Of a stretch of 8,208 nucleotides of DNA, positions 5,349 through 8,208 are shown in pieces (position 1 is the first letter of the stretch; each line of letters starts with the position of its first letter). Location of the stretch: NCBI GenBank assembly GCA_905236585.1, contig CAJOQZ010000157.1, positions 1-8,208 of the forward strand, written 5' to 3'. The notes under the pieces were generated by a model that saw only the letters and a list, made by a program, of their open reading frames with translations, ran no database searches and had not been told where the DNA came from. This DNA comes from an uncultured Lachnospiraceae bacterium. Lineage in GTDB: Bacteria; Bacillota; Clostridia; Lachnospirales; Lachnospiraceae. A program made the translations under genes and the position numbers.

Positions 5349-6804
5349 TTGCGAATCGTTTCAGCGCGCTTTCTTTCCATAAGGTAGGAGAAAAGAGGAT
5401 CAAAAGCGGGAACAGTTCCAGACGGCCGGCAAGCATATCGAACATCAGCACCCATTTTGTAAAAGGATGGAAGAAGCCGAAATTGCAGGCGGGACCGACG
5501 AGGGAAAGCCCCGGACCGATATTGTTGAATGCGGCGGCGACCGCTGTAAAGCAGGTCGTAAAGTCAACGTTCTCTATCGCTACAAGCAAAGTCGAGCAGG
5601 TAAAGATCATGACGTAAGTTATAAAATAGACGTTGACCGAGCGTAAGACGTCGTGGTCGATGGGCTTGTCGTCCATCTTAATAATTTTAACGCTCTTTGG
5701 ATGGATATAGGAGCCAAATTCCTTCAGCATGGTCTTAAAGGCAATCAGGATGCGCGAAACCTTTAACCCGCCTCCGGTCGATCCGGCACAGGCGCCGATG
5801 AACATTAAGGCGACGAGGATCGCTTTTGACAGCATCGGCCACATGTCAAAATCCACTGTGGAAAAACCGGTCGTTGTTATAATGGAGCCGACTTGGAAGG
5901 CGGCGTCGGTAAGCGCATGACCGGGGGAAGGCGCAAGATGAATCGTATCCAAAAAGATCACGACAACGGCAAAGAGGATGATGCCGAAGTAGGTGCGGAC
6001 TTCTTCCATTATGCCGGCTTTTTTGAACTCTCGCATCAGCAAAAAATAATATGCGTTGAAGTTCACTCCGAAGAGGATCATAAATATCGTGGTAATCCAT
6101 TGAATGTATGTGGAATAGCCGCCGAGGCTCGTATTTTTGATGCCGAAACCGCCGGTTCCTGCCGTACCGAAGGCGGTGCAGATAGCGTCGAAAAGCGGCA
6201 TGCGTCCTATGAGCAAAAGAATGATCTGGGATACGGTAAGCGCGATGTAAATCTGGTAGAGAATCCGTGCGGTGTAGCGGATTTTCGGAACAAGTTTGCC
6301 GACGGAAGGTCCCGGGCTTTCGGCACGCATCAGGTTGATGTTGGAGCCGCCGCTCATCGGGATGACGGCAAGCAGAAAGACAAGTACGCCCATGCCGCCG
6401 ATCCAGTGCGTAAAACTGCGCCAGAACAGGGAGGCATGCGACAAGACTTCTACGTCAGACAGGATGGAAGCGCCTGTGGTTGTAAAGCCGGAAACCGTTT
6501 CAAAAAGCGCATCGGTAAAAGACGGAATTTCACTCGTCAGAATGAAAGGAATGCAGCCGATGATACTTAAAAAAATCCATGAGAGGGCGGTTGTGATGCA
6601 GCCTTCCTTCAGATAAAAAACGGAATTTTCCGGTCGCTTGTTGGCGGCAAGAAAGCCTAAAAACATGGCGGCCGCGCCGACAAGAAAAAAGGCGATGCCC
6701 TCTTTTTCCCGATAGAATGCCGCAACAAGGCAGGGAAGAAGAAGCAGCGCGCCTTCAATTTTCAAAACCGTACCCAATACATATGTAATGACCGAGCGAT
6801 TCAT
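5332..6804 (-). CDS. trkH: Trk-type potassium uptake channel subunit TrkH
   Basis: This encodes 490 residues, the normal size for TrkH/KtrB-type potassium translocators in the cytoplasmic membrane. The fourfold pore repeats are visible, each with its selectivity-filter glycine: G111 in GFTTTGAS, G219 in GTGGFG, G313 in TTTGFST and G430 in NNIGPGLS. The conserved intramembrane-loop segment GACAGSTGGGLK is at 338-348 and the late motif AGRLELFPLL is at 459-468. The longer N-terminus, with two hydrophobic helices before the first pore repeat, favours TrkH over the shorter KtrB. The start is the ATG at 6804, with AAGGA 8 bases upstream. This site directly follows the trkA stop codon, and the genes are 12 bases apart, so they should be co-transcribed and probably translationally coupled. 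TrkH is expected to conduct potassium under control of the nucleotide-binding TrkA ring encoded by the gene before it. Confidence 0.96.
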   Translation of the reverse strand: MNRSVITYVLGTVLKIEGALLLLPCLVAAFYREKEGIAFFLVGAAAMFLGFLAANKRPENSVFYLKEGCITTALSWIFLSIIGCIPFILTSEIPSFTDALFETVSGFTTTGASILSDVEVLSHASLFWRSFTHWIGGMGVLVFLLAVIPMSGGSNINLMRAESPGPSVGKLVPKIRYTARILYQIYIALTVSQIILLLIGRMPLFDAICTAFGTAGTGGFGIKNTSLGGYSTYIQWITTIFMILFGVNFNAYYFLLMREFKKAGIMEEVRTYFGIILFAVVVIFLDTIHLAPSPGHALTDAAFQVGSIITTTGFSTVDFDMWPMLSKAILVALMFIGACAGSTGGGLKVSRILIAFKTMLKEFGSYIHPKSVKIIKMDDKPIDHDVLRSVNVYFITYVMIFTCSTLLVAIENVDFTTCFTAVAAAFNNIGPGLSLVGPACNFGFFHPFTKWVLMFDMLAGRLELFPLLILFSPTLWKESALKRFAKKDGF

Positions 6805-6816
6805 AGCAATAATCCT

Positions 6817-8208
6817 TTATGCGAGAATATCCGTAATATCGTTAAAACCGGTGTGTGTGGTGACAATCATTACGGTGTCGCCGACTTCGATCGTGTCGCT
6901 GCCGCCGGGGAAAATGATATTGCCGTTGCGGTTGATAAAAGTAATCATGAGATTTTGCTTTAAGTTCAAATCCATGATCTTCGTACCGGTCACGCCGGAG
7001 GCGCGGTCGATGTGGAACTCGATGCATTCGACCCGCTGATCGTAGATATGCGTCAGCGTTTCGATGTTGGAGTCGAGAGAGGCGCGCTTCGCACGGGCGT
7101 AAGCAATAATCGCTTCGGCAGTAATGTAGCGCGGATATACGACGCTGCCGAGGTCGAGGGAAGTGATGACGTTTTTGAAAGTAAACCGGTTGATCTTCGT
7201 GATTACTTTTGCCTTGGAAACCTGCTTGGCGTGGAGCGTTAGGATGATGTTCTCCTCGTCAATGCCGGTCAGCGGAATAAAACTTTCGCATGTTGCGATG
7301 CCCTCTTCCTTGAGTAGTTCTTCATCCGTGCCGTCCCCGTTGATGATGATCGCCTGCGGGATTGCCTCGCTTAACTGTTCGCAGCGTTCTTTGTCCTTTT
7401 CGATGATCTTGACGTCGATGCCGTTCTTGATGAGTTTGCAGGCGAGATAGTAGGACGCCTTGCCGCCCCCGACGATCATGCAGTCCTTGACGCCGGACGT
7501 CTCAATGCCGAGCTGCTTCAAGCACGCGCGTCCCTGACGAAGAGGCGTTAAAAAAGCAATGACGTCGTTCGCCCTGAAACGAAAAGAACCGTTCGGGATC
7601 GCAACTTCGCCGTCGCGCTCAACGGCGCAGAAAATAATGCTTGCGGTCGTATTCTGCATATAATCGGAAACCGTAACGTCCACTAACGGGCTGCTTGGCG
7701 AAACCTTAAAGCGGATGATCTCCGCCTCGCCGTGAGCAAACGAATTGACTTCCAATGCGCTCGGCAGATATAAAATATGCGCGATCTCCCTTGCCGCTTC
7801 AAGTTCCGGGTTGATGATCATCGCCAAGCCTAAGCGGTCGCGCAGATAATTGACTTCGCTTGAATAATCCGGCGTACGGACGCGGGCGATGCCCGCGCAG
7901 TCGCCGACCTGCTTTGCGACGGTACAGCAAAGCAGATTCAGTTCATCCGATTCGGTAACGGCGATAAAGAGGTCGGTATCGAAAATCCCTGCCTCTTTTT
8001 GCACGCCGTAACTTGCCCCGTTGCCGACAATCCCCATGATGTCATACATGGCGGATACTTCCGAGACCTTTGCGGCGTTCTTGTCGATAAGGGTAATATC
8101 GTTGCCCTCGCGGACGAGCTGCTCAATCAGCGCCGTTCCGACCTTGCCGCATCCGACAATGATGATTTTTAGCGGCTTCTTCTTATTTGGTGAGACATCT
8201 TTTCTTCC
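6817..8208 (-). CDS. trkA: Trk potassium system regulatory subunit TrkA (5' end just outside window)
   Basis: There are 463 residues visible, with the frame open to the right edge. The protein is a tandem RCK subunit that binds NAD(H) or other nucleotides and gates TrkH on the cytoplasmic face. The first Rossmann unit begins KIIIVGCGKVGTALIE, with GxGxxG at visible residues 19-24 and the ribose-binding acid in TLIDK. After an RCK C-lobe, the second Rossmann unit starts at about residue 243 with MIVGGGKASYYL and VKIIEKD, followed by a second C-lobe to the end. The second glycine motif, GGGKAS, lacks the final glycine, as is common in the second half of TrkA. The ATG at 8049 is internal. No ATG, GTG or TTG occurs in frame between it and the edge, so the start is upstream. 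The protein therefore has at least 13 residues, including a basic NKKKP stretch, before the usual TrkA N-terminus. It is first in the trkA-trkH operon. Confidence 0.95.
   Translation of the reverse strand, partial: GRKDVSPNKKKPLKIIIVGCGKVGTALIEQLVREGNDITLIDKNAAKVSEVSAMYDIMGIVGNGASYGVQKEAGIFDTDLFIAVTESDELNLLCCTVAKQVGDCAGIARVRTPDYSSEVNYLRDRLGLAMIINPELEAAREIAHILYLPSALEVNSFAHGEAEIIRFKVSPSSPLVDVTVSDYMQNTTASIIFCAVERDGEVAIPNGSFRFRANDVIAFLTPLRQGRACLKQLGIETSGVKDCMIVGGGKASYYLACKLIKNGIDVKIIEKDKERCEQLSEAIPQAIIINGDGTDEELLKEEGIATCESFIPLTGIDEENIILTLHAKQVSKAKVITKINRFTFKNVITSLDLGSVVYPRYITAEAIIAYARAKRASLDSNIETLTHIYDQRVECIEFHIDRASGVTGTKIMDLNLKQNLMITFINRNGNIIFPGGSDTIEVGDTVMIVTTHTGFNDITDILA

Noticed and set aside
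5893..6570. A 225-codon open frame on the + strand opposite trkH
   Set aside because: It is wholly antisense to a clear trkH, has charged low-complexity composition unlike a real protein, and has no ribosome site. It is a shadow of trkH codon usage.
1..8208. CRISPR arrays, tRNA/rRNA genes, insertion-sequence transposases, phage or defence genes
   Set aside because: Nothing in either strand matches; the window is densely filled by ordinary metabolic, transport and translation genes.

Overview
The window looks like ordinary chromosome from a low-to-moderate GC Firmicute, most likely a clostridium of the Lachnospiraceae type. The basis is protein style, strong AGGAG-like ribosome binding sites, sigma-A promoters with extended -10 elements, and A/T-rich intergenic regions. 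This placement is an inference, because no marker gene is present. All main genes are intact except the two cut by the window edges.

Layout, left to right. (1) The C-terminal part of an SPL-type radical SAM protein (+) runs in from the left edge. It converges, with a 12-base gap, on a small uncharacterised four-helix membrane protein (-). (2) After a divergent intergenic region comes a 94-residue protein (+) that resembles the middle domain of the fatty acid kinase FakA, standing alone without kinase or FakB-binding domains. (3) Between this gene and the convergent EamA gene lies a compact nested inverted-repeat element at 1343-1482. It has a 29-position inner stem, a 10-bp outer stem and a competing local hairpin, and is the least explained structure in the window. 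(4) The typA/bipA GTPase gene (-) is followed by an EamA/DMT-family permease with an ATGA stop-start overlap, so the two form one operon. (5) dapA (+) diverges from typA across a 213-base promoter region that also carries a perfect 19-base palindrome. dapA ends in a strong intrinsic terminator. (6) A trkA-trkH pair (-) occupies the right end, encoding the regulatory and channel subunits of a Trk potassium uptake system. The two genes are 12 bases apart, and a hairpin terminator follows trkH. The trkA 5' end lies outside the window.

The genes do not form one pathway. They cover translation and stress GTPase function (TypA), lysine/diaminopimelate biosynthesis (DapA), potassium homeostasis (TrkAH), small-metabolite transport (EamA) and poorly characterised functions. 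I see no CRISPR array, tRNA, rRNA, transposase, phage gene or defence system. The best leads are the inverted-repeat element, whose base pairing is better preserved as a + strand RNA, and the solitary FakA-middle-like protein beside it.
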